The position numbers and the translations under genes are program-made. This document shows positions 15,001-27,093 of a stretch of DNA of 64,000 nucleotides, one piece after another. Origin of the DNA: Ophthalmolycus amberensis (taxonomy: Eukaryota; Chordata; Actinopteri; Perciformes; Zoarcidae); NCBI GenBank assembly GCA_024529925.1, contig JAFEUB010001541.1:57501-121500 (forward strand), in the 5' to 3' direction. The notes beneath the pieces were generated by a model that was not told where the DNA came from, ran no database searches, and saw only the letters and a list, made by a program, of their open reading frames with translations. Positions within the stretch are counted from its first letter, which is position 1. Each line of letters begins with the position of its first letter.

Positions 15001-18000
15001 TGAGTGAGAGAGAGAGAAGAAAGAATGAGTGAGAGCGAGAGAGAAGAAAGAATGAGTGAGAGCGAGAGAGAAGAAAGAATGAGTGAGAGAGAGAGAAGAA
15101 AGAATGAGTGAGAGATAGAGAGAAGAAAGAATGAGTGAGAGAGAGAGAGAGAGAAGAAAGAATGAGTGAGAGAGAGAGAAGAAAGAATGAGTGAGAGAGA
15201 GAGAGAAGAAAGAATGAGTGAGAGAGAGAGAAGAAAGAATGAGTGAGAGAGAGAGAGAGAGAAGAAAGAATGAGTGAGAGAGAGAAGAAAGAATGAGTGA
15301 GAGAGAGAGAGAAGAAAGAATGAGTGAGAGAGAGAGAGAAGAAAGAATGAGTGAGAGAGAGAGAATAAAGAATGAGTGAGAGAGAGAGAGAAGAAAGAAT
15401 GAGTGAGAGAGAGAGAAGAAAGAATGAGTGAGAGAGAGAGAAGAAAGAATGAGTGAGAGAGAGAGAAGAAAGAATGAGTGAGAGCGAGAGAGAAGAAAGA
15501 ATGAGTGAGAGAGAGAGAAGAAAGAATGAGTGAGAGAGAGAGAAGAAAGAATGATTGAGAGAGAGAGAGAAGAAAGAATGAGTGAGAGAGAGAGAAGAAA
15601 GAATGAGTGAGAGAGAGAGAAGAAAGAATGAGTGAGAGAGAGAAAGGAAAGAATGAGTGAGAGAGAGAGAAGAAAGAATGAGTGTGAGAGAGAGAGAGAA
15701 GAAAGAATGAGTGAGAGAGAGAGAAGAAAGAATGAGTGAGAGAGAGAGAGAGAGAAGAAAGAATGAGTGAGAGAGAGAAGAAAGAATGAGTGAGAGAGAG
15801 AGAGAAGAAAGAATGAGTGAGAGAGAGAGAGAAGAAAGAATGAGTGAGAGAGAGAGAATAAAGAATGAGTGAGAGAGAGAGAGAAGAAAGAATGAGTGAG
15901 AGAGAGAGAATAAAGAATGAGTGAGAGAGAGAGAAGAAAGAATGAGTGAGAGAGAGAGAAGAAAGAATGAGAGAGAGAGAGAGAGAAGAAAGAATGAGTG
16001 AGAGCGAGAGAGAAGAAAGAATGAGAGAGAGAGAGAAGAAAGAATGAGTGAGAGAGAGAGAATAAAGAATGTGTGAGAGAGAGAGAGAAGAAAGAATGAG
16101 TGAGAGAGAGAGAAGAAAGAATGAGTGAGAGAGAGAGAGAAGAAAGAATGAGTGAGAGAGAGAGAATAAAGAATGAGTGAGAGAGAGAGAGAAGAAAGAA
16201 TGAGTGAGAGAGAGAGAGAATAAAGAATGAGTGAGAGAGAGAGAATAAAGAATGAGTGAGAGAGAGAGAGAAGAAAGAATGAGTGAGAGAGAGCGAGAAT
16301 AAAGAATGAGTGAGAGAGAGAGAATAAAGAATGAGTGAGAGAGAGAGAGAAGAAAGAATGATTGAGAGAGAGAGAAGAAAGAATGAGTGAGAGAGAGAGA
16401 GAAGAAAGAATGAGTGAGAGAGAGAGAAGAAAGAATGAGTGAGAGAGAGAGAATAAAGAATGAGTGAGCGAGAGAGAAGAAAGAATGAGTGAGAGAGAGA
16501 GAACAAAGAATGAGTGAGAGATAGAGAGAACAAAGAATGAGTGAGAGAGAGAGAGAAGAAAGAATGAGTGAGTGAGAGAGAGAGAATAAAGAATGAGTGA
16601 GAGAGAGAGAGAAGAAAGAATGAGTGAGAGAGAGACTGGAAAGAATGAGTGAGAGAGAGAGAGAGAGAAGAAAGAATGAGTGAGAGAGAGAGAAGAAAGA
16701 ATGAGTGAGAGAGAGAGAGAAGAAAGAATGAGTGAGTGAGTGAGAGGAAAGAATGAGTGAGAGAGAGAAAGGAAAGAATGAGTGAGAGAGAGAGAAGAAA
16801 GAATGAGTGAGAGAGAGAGAAGAAAGAATGAGTGAGAGACAGAGGAAAGAATGAGTGAGAGAGAGAGAGAGAGAAGAAAGAATGAGTGAGAGAGAGAGAG
16901 AGAAGAAAGAATGAGTGAGAGAGAGAGAAGAAAGAATGAGTGAGAGAGAGAGAGAAGAAAGAATGAGTGAGAGAGAGAGAAGAAAGAATGAGTGAGAGAG
17001 AGAGAGAAGAAAGAATGAGTGAGAGCGAGAGAGAAGAAAGAATGAGTGAGAGAGAGAGAGAAGAAAGAATGAGTGAGAGAGAGAGAAGAAAGGAAAGAAT
17101 GAGTGAGAGAGAGAGAAGAAAGAATGAGTGAGAGAGAGAGAGAAGAAAGAATGAGTGAGAGAGAGAGAGAAGAAAGAATGAGTGAGAGAGAGAAAGGAAA
17201 GAATGAGTGAGAGAGAGAGAGAGAGAAGAAAGAATGAGTGAGAGAGAGAGAGAAGAAAGAATGAGTGAGAGCGAGAGAGAAGAAAGAATGAGTGAGAGAG
17301 AGAGAGAAGAAAGAATGAGTGAGAGAGAGAGAGAAAGGAAAGAATGAGTGAGAGAGAGAGAAGAAAGAATGAGTGAGAGAGAGAGAGAAGAAAGAATGAG
17401 TGAGAGAGAGAGAGAAGAAAGAATGAGTGAGAGAGAGAGAAGAAAGAATGAGTGAGAGATAGAGAGAAGAAAGAATGAGTGAGAGAGAGAGAGAGAGAAG
17501 AAAGAATGAGTGAGAGAGAGAGAAGAAAGAATGAGTGAGAGAGAGAGAGAAGAAAGAATGAGTGAGAGAGAGAGAAGAAAGAATGAGTGAGAGAGAGAGA
17601 GAGAGAAGAAAGAATGAGTGAGAGAGAGAAGAAAGAATGAGTGAGAGAGAGAGAGAAGAAAGAATGAGTGAGAGAGAGAGAGAAGAAAGAATGAGTGAGA
17701 GAGAGAGAAGAAAGAATGAGTGAGAGAGAGAGAAGAAAGAATGAGTGAGAGAGAGAGAAGAAAGAATGAGTGAGAGCGAGAGAGAAGAAAGAATGAGTGA
17801 GAGAGAGAGAAGAAAGAATGAGTGAGAGAGAGAGAAGAAAGAATGAGTGAGAGAGAGAGAGAAGAAAGAATGAGTGAGAGAGAGAGAAGAAAGAATGAGT
17901 GAGAGAGAGAGAAGAAAGAATGAGTGAGAGAGAGAAAGGAAAGAATGAGTGAGAGAGAGAGAAGAAAGAATGAGTGAGAGAGAGAGAGAAGAAAGAATGA

Positions 18001-21000
18001 GTGAGAGAGAGAGAAGAAAGAATGAGTGAGAGAGAGAGAGAGAGAGAAGAAAGAATGAGTGAGAGAGAGAAGAAAGAATGAGTGAGAGAGAGAGAGAAGA
18101 AAGAATGAGTGAGAGAGAGAGAGAAGAAAGAATGAGTGAGAGAGAGAGAATAAAGAATGAGTGAGAGAGAGAGAGAAGAAAGAATGAGTGAGAGAGAGAG
18201 AATAAAGAATGAGTGAGAGAGAGAGAAGAAAGAATGAGTGAGAGAGAGAGAAGAAAGAATGAGAGAGAGAGAGAAGAAAGAATGAGTGAGAGAGAGAAGA
18301 AAGAATGAGTGAGAGAGAGAGAGAAGAAAGAATGAGTGAGAGCGAGAGAGAAGAAAGAATGAGTGAGAGAGAGAGAGAATAAAGAATGAGTGAGAGAGAG
18401 AGAGAATAAAGAATGAGTGAGAGAGAGAGAAGAAAGAATGAGTGAGAGAGAGAAAGGAAAGAATGAGTGAGAGAGAGAGAAGAAAGAATGAGTGAGAGAG
18501 AGAGAGAAGAAAGAATGAGTGAGAGAGAGAGAAGAAAGAATGAGTGAGAGAGAGAGAGAGAGAAGAAAGAATGAGTGAGAGAGAGAAGAAAGAATGAGTG
18601 AGAGAGAGAGAGAAGAAAGAATGAGTGAGAGAGAGAGAGAAGAAAGAATGAGTGAGAGAGAGAGAATAAAGAATGAGTGAGAGAGAGAGAGAAGAAAGAA
18701 TGAGTGAGAGAGAGAGAATAAAGAATGAGTGAGAGAGAGAGAAGAAAGAATGAGTGAGAGAGAGAGAAGAAAGAATGAGAGAGAGAGAGAAGAAAGAATG
18801 AGTGAGAGAGAGAAGAAAGAATGAGTGAGAGAGAGAGAGAAGAAAGAATGAGTGAGAGCGAGAGAGAAGAAAGAATGAGTGAGAGAGAGAGAGAATAAAG
18901 AATGAGTGAGAGAGAGAGAGAATAAAGAATGAGTGAGAGAGAGAGAATAAAGAATGTGTGAGAGAGAGAGAGAAGAAAGAATGAGTGAGAGAGAGAGAAG
19001 AAAGAATGAGTGAGAGAGAGAGAGAAGAAAGAATGAGTGAGAGAGAGAGAATAAAGAATGAGTGAGAGAGAGAGAGAAGAAAGAATGAGTGAGAGAGAGA
19101 GAGAATAAAGAATGAGTGAGAGAGAGAGAATAAAGAATGAGTGAGAGAGAGAGAGAAGAAAGAATGAGTGAGAGAGAGAGAGAATAAAGAATGAGTGAGA
19201 GAGAGAGAATAAAGAATGAGTGAGAGAGAGAGAGAAGAAAGAATGATTGAGAGAGAGAGAAGAAAGAATGAGTGAGAGAGAGAGAAGAAAGAATGAGTGA
19301 GAGAGAGAGAATAAAGAATGAGTGAGCGAGAGAGAAGAAAGAATGAGTGAGAGAGAGAGAACAAAGAATGAGTGAGAGATAGAGAGAACAAAGAATGAGT
19401 GAGAGAGAGAGAGAAGAAAGAATGAGTGAGTGAGAGAGAGAGAATAAAGAATGAGTGAGAGAGAGAGAGAAGAAAGAATGAGTGAGAGAGAGACTGGAAA
19501 GAATGAGTGAGAGAGAGAGAGAGAGAAGAAAGAATGAGTGAGAGAGAGAGAAGAAAGAATGAGTGAGAGAGAGAGAGAAGAAAGAATGAGTGAGTGAGTG
19601 AGAAGAAAGAATGAGTGAGAGAGAGAAAGGAAAGAATGAGTGAGAGAGAGAGAAGAAAGAATGAGTGAGAGAGAGAGAAGAAAGAATGAGTGAGAGAGAG
19701 AGGAAAGAATGAGTGAGAGAGAGAGAGAGAGAAGAAAGAATGAGTGAGAGAGAGAGAGAGAAGAAAGAATGAGTGAGAGAGAGAGAAGAAAGAATGAGTG
19801 AGAGAGAGAGAGAAGAAAGAATGAGTGAGAGAGAGAGAAGAAAGAATGAGTGAGAGAGAGAGAAGAAAGAATGAGTGAGAGAGAGAGAAGAAAGAATGAG
19901 TGAGAGAGAGAGAGAAGAAAGAATGAGTGAGAGCGAGAGAGAAGAAAGAATGAGTGAGAGAGAGAGAGAAGAAAGAATGAGTGAGAGAGAGAGAAGAAAG
20001 GAAAGAATGAGTGAGAGAGAGAGAAGAAAGAATGAGTGAGAGAGAGAGAAGAAAGAATGAGTGAGAGAGAGAGAGAAGAAAGAATGAGTGAGAGAGAGAA
20101 AGGAAGAATGAGTGAGAGAGAGAGAGAGAGAAGAAAGAATGAGTGAGAGAGAGAGAGAAGAAAGAATGAGTGAGAGCGAGAGAGAAGAAAGAATGAGTGA
20201 GAGAGAGAGAGAAGAAAGAATGAGTGAGAGAGAGAGAGAAGAAAGAATGAGTGAGTGAGAGAGAGAGAATAAAGAATGAGTGAGAGAGAGAGAGAAGAAA
20301 GAATGAGTGAGAGAGAGACTGGAAAGAATGAGTGAGAGAGAGAGAGAGAGAAGAAAGAATGAGTGAGAGAGAGAGAAGAAAGAATGAGTGAGAGAGAGAG
20401 AGAAGAAAGAATGAGTGAGTGAGTGAGAGGAAAGAATGAGTGAGAGAGAGAAAGGAAAGAATGAGTGAGAGAGAGAGAAGAAAGAATGAGTGAGAGAGAG
20501 AGAAGAAAGAATGAGTGAGAGAGAGAGGAAAGAATGAGTGAGAGAGAGAGAGAGAGAAGAAAGAATGAGTGAGAGAGAGAGAGAGAAGAAAGAATGAGTG
20601 AGAGAGAGAGAAGAAAGAATGAGTGAGAGAGAGAGAGAAGAAAGAATGAGTGAGAGAGAGAGAAGAAAGAATGAGTGAGAGAGAGAGAAGAAAGAATGAG
20701 TGAGAGAGAGAGAAGAAAGAATGAGTGAGAGAGAGAGAGAAGAAAGAATGAGTGAGAGCGAGAGAGAAGAAAGAATGAGTGAGAGAGAGAGAGAAGAAAG
20801 AATGAGTGAGAGAGAGAGAAGAAAGGAAAGAATGAGTGAGAGAGAGAGAAGAAAGAATGAGTGAGAGAGAGAGAAGAAAGAATGAGTGAGAGAGAGAGAG
20901 AAGAAAGAATGAGTGAGAGAGAGAAAGGAAAGAATGAGTGAGAGAGAGAGAGAGAGAAGAAAGAATGAGTGAGAGAGAGAGAGAAGAAAGAATGAGTGAG

Positions 21001-24000
21001 AGCGAGAGAGAAGAAAGAATGAGTGAGAGAGAGAGAGAAGAAAGAATGAGTGAGAGAGAGAGAGAAAGGAAAGAATGAGTGAGAGAGAGAGAAGAAAGAA
21101 TGAGTGAGAGAGAGAGAGAAGAAAGAATGAGTGAGAGAGAGAGAGAAGAAAGAATGAGTGAGAGAGAGAAAGGAAAGAATGAGTGAGAGAGAGAGAGAGA
21201 GAAGAAAGAATGAGTGAGAGAGAGAGAAGAAAGAATGAGTGAGAGAGAGAGAAGAAAGAATGAGTGAGAGAGAGAGAAGAAAGAATGAGTGAGAGAGAGA
21301 GAGAAGAAAGAATGAGTGAGAGAGAGAGAAGAAAGAATGAGTGAGAGAGAGAGAAGAAAGAATGAGTGAGAGAGAGAGAGAAGAAAGAATGAGTGAGAGA
21401 GAGAGAGAAGAAAGAATGAGTGAGAGAGAGAGAGAAGAAAGAATGAGTGAGAGAGAGAGAAGAAAGGAAAGAATGAGTGAGAGAGAGAGAAGAAAGAATG
21501 AGTGAGAGAGAGAGAGAAGAAAGAATGAGTGAGAGAGAGAGAGAAGAAAGAATGAGTGAGAGAGAGAAAGGAAAGAATGAGTGAGAGAGAGAGAGAGAGA
21601 AGAAAGAATGAGTGAGAGAGAGAGAGAAGAAAGAATGAGTGAGAGCGAGAGAGAAGAAAGAATGAGTGAGAGAGAGAGAGAAGAAAGAATGAGTGAGAGA
21701 GAGAGAAGAAAGGAAAGAATGAGTGAGAGAGAGAGAAGAAAGAATGAGTGAGAGAGAGAGAAGAAAGAATGAGTGAGAGAGAGAGAGAAGAAAGAATGAG
21801 TGAGAGAGAGAAAGGAAGAATGAGTGAGAGAGAGAGAGAGAGAAGAAAGAATGAGTGAGAGAGAGAGAGAAGAAAGAATGAGTGAGAGCGAGAGAGAAGA
21901 AAGAATGAGTGAGAGAGAGAGAGAAGAAAGAATGAGTGAGAGAGAGAGAGAAGAAAGAATGAGTGAGAGAGAGAGAGAAGAAAGAATGAGTGAGAGAGAG
22001 ACTGGAAAGAATGAGTGAGAGAGAGAGAGAGAGAAGAAAGAATGAGTGAGAGAGAGAGAAGAAAGAATGAGTGAGAGAGAGAGAGAAGAAAGAATGAGTG
22101 AGTGAGTGAGAGGAAAGAATGAGTGAGAGAGAGAAAGGAAAGAATGAGTGAGAGAGAGAGAAGAAAGAATGAGTGAGAGAGAGAGAAGAAAGAATGAGTG
22201 AGAGAGAGAGGAAAGAATGAGTGAGAGAGAGAGAGAGAGAAGAAAGAATGAGTGAGAGAGAGAGAGAGAAGAAAGAATGAGTGAGAGAGAGAGAAGAAAG
22301 AATGAGTGAGAGAGAGAGAGAAGAAAGAATGAGTGAGAGAGAGAGAAGAAAGAATGAGTGAGAGAGAGAGAAGAAAGAATGAGTGAGAGAGAGAGAAGAA
22401 AGAATGAGTGAGAGAGAGAGAGAAGAAAGAATGAGTGAGAGCGAGAGAGAAGAAAGAATGAGTGAGAGAGAGAGAAGAAAGAATGAGTGAGAGAGAGAGA
22501 AGAAAGGAAAGAATGAGTGAGAGAGAGAGAAGAAAGAATGAGTGAGAGAGAGAGAAGAAAGAATGAGTGAGAGAGAGAGAGAAGAAAGAATGAGTGAGAG
22601 AGAGAAAGGAAAGAATGAGTGAGAGAGAGAGAGAGAGAAGAAAGAATGAGTGGGAGAGAGAGAGAAGAAAGAATGAGTGAGAGCGAGAGAGAAGAAAGAA
22701 TGAGTGAGAGAGAGAGAGAAGAAAGAATGAGTGAGAGAGAGAGAGAAAGGAAAGAATGAGTGAGAGAGAGAGAAGAAAGAATGAGTGAGAGAGAGAGAGA
22801 AGAAAGAATGAGTGAGAGAGAGAGAGAAGAAAGAATGAGTGAGAGAGAGAAAGGAAAGAATGAGTGAGAGAGAGAGAGAGAGAAGAAAGAATGAGTGAGA
22901 GAGAGAGAAGAAAGAATGAGTGAGAGAGAGAGAAGAAAGAATGAGTGAGAGAGAGAGAAGAAAGAATGAGTGAGAGAGAGAGAGAAGAAAGAATGAGTGA
23001 GAGAGAGAGAAGAAAGAATGAGTGAGAGAGAGAGAAGAAAGAATGAGTGAGAGAGAGAGAGAAGAAAGAATGAGTGAGAGAGAGAGAGAAGAAAGAATGA
23101 GTGAGAGAGAGAGAGAAGAAAGGAAAGAATGAGTGAGAGAGAGAGAAGAAAGAATGAGTGAGAGAGAGAGAGAAGAAAGAATGAGTGAGAGAGAGAGAGA
23201 AGAAAGAATGAGTGAGAGAGAGAAAGGAAAGAATGAGTGAGAGAGAGAGAGAGAGAAGAAAGAATGAGTGAGAGAGAGAGAGAAGAAAGAATGAGTGAGA
23301 GCGAGAGAGAAGAAAGAATGAGTGAGAGAGAGAGAGAAGAAAGAATGAGTGAGAGAGAGAGAGAAAGGAAAGAATGAGTGAGAGAGAGAGAAGAAAGAAT
23401 GAGTGAGAGAGAGAGAGAAGAAAGAATGAGTGAGAGAGAGAGAGAAGAAAGAATGAGTGAGAGAGAGAAAGGAAAGAATGAGTGAGAGAGAGAGAGAGAG
23501 AAGAAAGAATGAGTGAGAGAGAGAGAAGAAAGAATGAGTGAGAGAGAGAGAAGAAAGAATGAGTGAGAGAGAGAGAAGAAAGAATGAGTGAGAGAGAGAG
23601 AGAAGAAAGAATGAGTGAGAGAGAGAGAAGAAAGAATGAGTGAGAGAGAGAGAAGAAAGAATGAGTGAGAGAGAGAGAGAAGAAAGAATGAGTGAGAGAG
23701 AGAGAGAAGAAAGAATGAGTGAGAGAGAGAGAGAAGAAAGAATGAGTGAGAGAGAGAGAGAGAGAAGAAAGAATGAGTGAGAGAGAGAGAAGAAAGAATG
23801 AGTGAGAGAGAGAGAGAAGAAAGAATGAGTGAGAGAGAGAGAAGAAAGAATGAGTGAGAGAGAGAGAGAAGAAAGAATGAGTGAGAGAGAGAGAAGAAAG
23901 AATGAGTGAGAGAGAGAGAGAAGAAAGAATGAGTGAGAGAGAGAGAGAAGAAAGAATGAGTGAGAGAGAGAGAGAAGAAAGAATGAGTGAGAGAGAGAGA

Positions 24001-24889
24001 GAAGAAAGAATGAGTGAGTGAGAGAGAGAGAGAAGAAAGAATGAGTGAGAGAGAGAGAGAAGAAAGAATGAGTGAGAGAGAGAGAGAAGAAAGAATGAGT
24101 GAGTGAGAGAGAGAGAGAAGAAAGAATGAGTGAGAGAGAGAGAAGAAAGAATGAGTGAGAGAGAGAGAGAAAAAAGAATGAGTGAGAGAGAGAGAAGAAA
24201 GAATGAGTGAGAGAGAGAAAGTAAAGAATGAGTGAGAGAGAGAGAAGAAAGAATGAGTGAGAGAGAGAGAAGAAAGAATGAGTGAGAGAGAGAGAGAGAG
24301 AGGAAAGAATGAGTGAGAGAGAGAGAGAGAAGAAAGAATGAGTGAGAGAGAGAGAGAGAAGAAAGAATGAGTGAGAGAGAGAGAAGAAAGAATGAGTGAG
24401 AGAGAGAGAGACGAAAGAATGAGTGAGAGAGAGAGAGAAGAAAGAATGAGTGAGAGAGAGAGAAGAAAGAATGAGTGAGAGAGAGAGAAGAAAGAATGAG
24501 TGAGAGAGAGAGAGAAGAAAGAATGAGTGAGAGAGAGAGAAGAAAGAATGAGTGAGAGAGAGAGAGAAGAAAGAATGAGTGAGAGAGAGAGAAGAAAGAA
24601 TGAGTGAGAGAGAGAGAAGAAAGAATGAGTGAGAGAGAGAGAGAAGAAAGAATGAGTGAGAGAGAGAGAAGAAAGAATGAGTGAGAGAGAGAGAGAAGAA
24701 AGAATGAGTGAGTGAGAGAGAGAGAGAAGAAAGAATGAGTGAGAGAGAGAGAAGAAAGAATGAGTGAGAGAGAGAGAGAGAAGAAAGAATGAGTGAGTGA
24801 GAGAGAGAGAGAGAGAGAAGAAAGAATGAGTGAGAGAGAGAGAGGAAAGAATGAGTGAGTGAGTGAGAGAGAGAGAGAGAGAGAGAGAC
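1..24889. repeat. Giant GA-rich satellite array, truncated at left edge
   Basis: Almost uninterrupted tandem repeat. The unit is AGAAAGAATGAGTGAG followed by a variable (GA)n tract, giving units of roughly 20-30 bp. The plus strand is nearly pure purine except for the T residues of ATGAGTGAG. Variant units (AATAAAG, AACAAAG, GAGCGAGAG, AGATAGAG, AGGAAAG, GAGTGAGTGAG) recur in the same order, so blocks of hundreds of bases to a few kb have themselves been duplicated. The array extends past position 1 and ends at a run of (GA)n near 24889. I estimate about a thousand units from length over unit size. No gene is supported inside it. Collapse or expansion during assembly is possible. Confidence 0.97.
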
Positions 24890-25240
24890 CTCTAAAGATC
24901 CCTAAGTCCTGAATGACTGTATGAGAGAGAGACACAGAGAGAGAGAGAGAGGGAGAGGAGTGTATGTGCACGTGTGTCTGTGAGTCTGTGTGTTTATCAA
25001 CATCACTAATTGGCTCAATCGCGAACACCTGTGTGCCTGAAGCCATTTGAAAATATTCTCCATAGAGATCCTATTGAAAAAATAAAAAGCTTAATAATTC
25101 AAAAAGTTTAAAGGTTAGAAATATAAAAAGTCATAGCAGACCTCTGGTGAAAGAGCTGAACATTTTAATAGTTGAACGGTTTCTGTAGCTTAAAAAATGA
25201 AGGAGGAGAAGCGTTGCGACGGAAGAAATAGAAGAAGTTG
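24890..25240. other. Satellite boundary and flank, no gene
   Basis: After the array a short degenerate tail of GA, then GT-rich sequence (about 24925-24995), gives way to unique-looking AT-rich DNA. The antisense frame through the satellite gains its only ATG here, at 25046. The segment has no recognisable coding content. Confidence 0.6.
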
Positions 25241-25338
25241 AATAAAGAAACAGGATAACAATAGTTGGAATGCTTAACAGCATTCCAACAATAAAGAAAC
25301 AGGATAACAATAGTTGGAATGCTTAACAGCATTCCAAC
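25241..25338 (+). repeat. 49-bp direct duplication with internal hairpin
   Basis: Two adjacent, apparently identical 49-bp copies (25241-25289 and 25290-25338). Each ends with a perfect inverted repeat: arms GTTGGAATGC and GCATTCCAAC around the 6-nt loop TTAACA. The duplication abuts the first recognisable PLE coding sequence at 25343, so it may belong to the element's 5' part or mark its insertion junction. Confidence 0.9.
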
Positions 25339-25342
25339 AATT

Positions 25343-27065
25343 ATGGACAGAGAACAGTACTTATGGGAGGGTTACAGACAATTGAACGATCCTAAATATT
25401 ATGTAAAATTAGACAAACCTATCTATTTGGAAACAATACCTATGGTGAACAAAATCCTAAATTCTCTCTGTGTAAATAAATAAAAAACAAAAGCATTATC
25501 TGATGGGGGACAATGAACCCAGAGCCAGAATATTTTACATGCTGCCAAAAATCCACAAGGATGCTGCAAAGTGGAGCATACCACACATCATTCCTCCGGG
25601 GAGACCTATAGTCTCAGACTGCAATAGTGAGACATATTATACAGCAGAGTACTTGGACTATTTTCTTAATCCACTCTCAATTATACATCCAAGCTACATC
25701 AAAGATACGTATCACTTTGTAACCCTGGTGAAATAACTAACTATTCCAGAAGATGCTATTCTATTTACCATCGATATCGACAGCTTGTAAACAAATATAG
25801 ATATTAAGGAGGGCATGCAAGCCATAAAAAATATCTTTCAAAGAAATCCCAACAAGCACAGGCCAGACAAGGAGCTACTGCAACTCCTAGAAATTAATCT
25901 CATGAGAAACGACTTTGTTTTCAATCAAGATATCTTTTTGCAGATCAAGGGAACAGCTATGGGTAAGAAATTCGCTCCAGCATACGCAAACATCTTCATG
26001 GCAGAGTGGGAAGAATCAGCCCTTAAGGCCTGCACACTGAGACCACTGCATTATTACAGGTTTCTGGATGACATCTGGGGAATATGGCAACATTCCAGAG
26101 AAGAATTTGACACATTTCTCAATACTCTACATAATCACAGAGAATCTATAAAAATTAAATCCACACATAGTCTCACAACAGTTGATTTTTTGGACACAAC
26201 CACCTATAAAGGAGACAAATTCAAAGAAAAAAACACACTGGACGTTAAGGTCTTCTTTAAAGAAACAGACACACATGCTCTACTTTTCAAGACCAGTTTC
26301 CACCCCAAACATACATATGCAGGACTCATAAAGTCACAACTACTTAGATTTCATAGGATTTGCACCAGGTCTGAAGATTTCCACAAAGCGGTCAAAATCT
26401 TATTCACGGCTTTGTCCACCAGGGGGTACTCCAGGACCTTCTGCAGAAACTGTTACAGGACATTTCTGGAAACCAAACCTATCATGGTCACATGCAATAT
26501 TCCCCTGATCACCAGGTTTTCACCATCCACCAGGGAGCTATCCAATAAATGTAAAAAAAACTTCCAGAGAATCACCACAGGGTCGAAGATTTTACAAAAT
26601 CATAGCATTCTTCCTGCATACAGGAGAAATAAAAATTTTAAAGATCTCCTCGTGAGGGCCAAATTAGGATCTGCCTCGGTCCCTATACTTAATAAAAACT
26701 TTAAACACAAACAGTGGATACAGAACCAAAAGACTGAAGAAACTTTCCAAAATAAGACGAGGGGGAGTCTGAAAACCACAAATTGTGTTTATTTAATTTA
26801 TTGTACAGCATGCAAGTCTCAATATGTGGGAGAAACGGGTAACTCAGTCTCCACCAGGTTTACCCAGCACACATACAACATTATCAGGAAGAAAAAGGCA
26901 GACACACACCTGGTGAAGCATTTCATAGCACATGGCTGGGACTCACTCAGGACCACTGTTATTGAATGCAACACAGGATGGAATGTGTCACAAAGGAGAC
27001 ACAAGGAGAGAGTCTGGATCGCCAGATTAGGCACCAGAACACCGGGGGGCCTCAATGAGGGCTGA
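25343..27065 (+). pseudogene. Penelope-like retroelement RT + GIY-YIG endonuclease (PLE-A), broken
   Basis: Degenerate Penelope-like element polyprotein. 25343-25483 encodes an N-terminal RT segment (EQYLWEGYRQLNDPKYY...). The frame then shifts near 25485. From 25503 the RT continues (ARIFYMLPKIHK, PGRPIVSDCNS) but meets in-frame TAA codons at 25734-25736 and 25788-25790. The same frame is open from 25791; its 416-codon ORF (25815-27065) carries the RT catalytic box YRFLDD (residues 81-86), the thumb/linker region, and a C-terminal GIY-YIG nuclease: VYLIYC at 325-330, QYVGE at 336-340, Arg348, His352 and a Glu at 398. It ends in GGLNEG, close to the GLNEKY end of the neighbouring copy. By family knowledge, RT and nuclease together perform target-primed reverse transcription. 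This copy cannot make a full protein. The upstream N-terminal region is missing, so it is probably 5'-truncated. Confidence 0.93.
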
Positions 27066-27093
27066 GGGTTCCTGGGTTGGGCGGGTTATGTGA

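Noticed and set aside
7213..16533. Second very long antisense open frame in the satellite (3,106 codons)
   Set aside because: Same artefact as the larger frame: the CT-rich strand lacks stop codons in all frames.
21824..22018. Short plus-strand frame of Arg/Glu/Met/Ser repeats
   Set aside because: Translation of satellite units (EREREERMS), no coding evidence.
1..24889. Possibility that the array is a CRISPR array
   Set aside because: No unique spacers between conserved repeats; units are continuous simple-sequence variants in a eukaryotic context.
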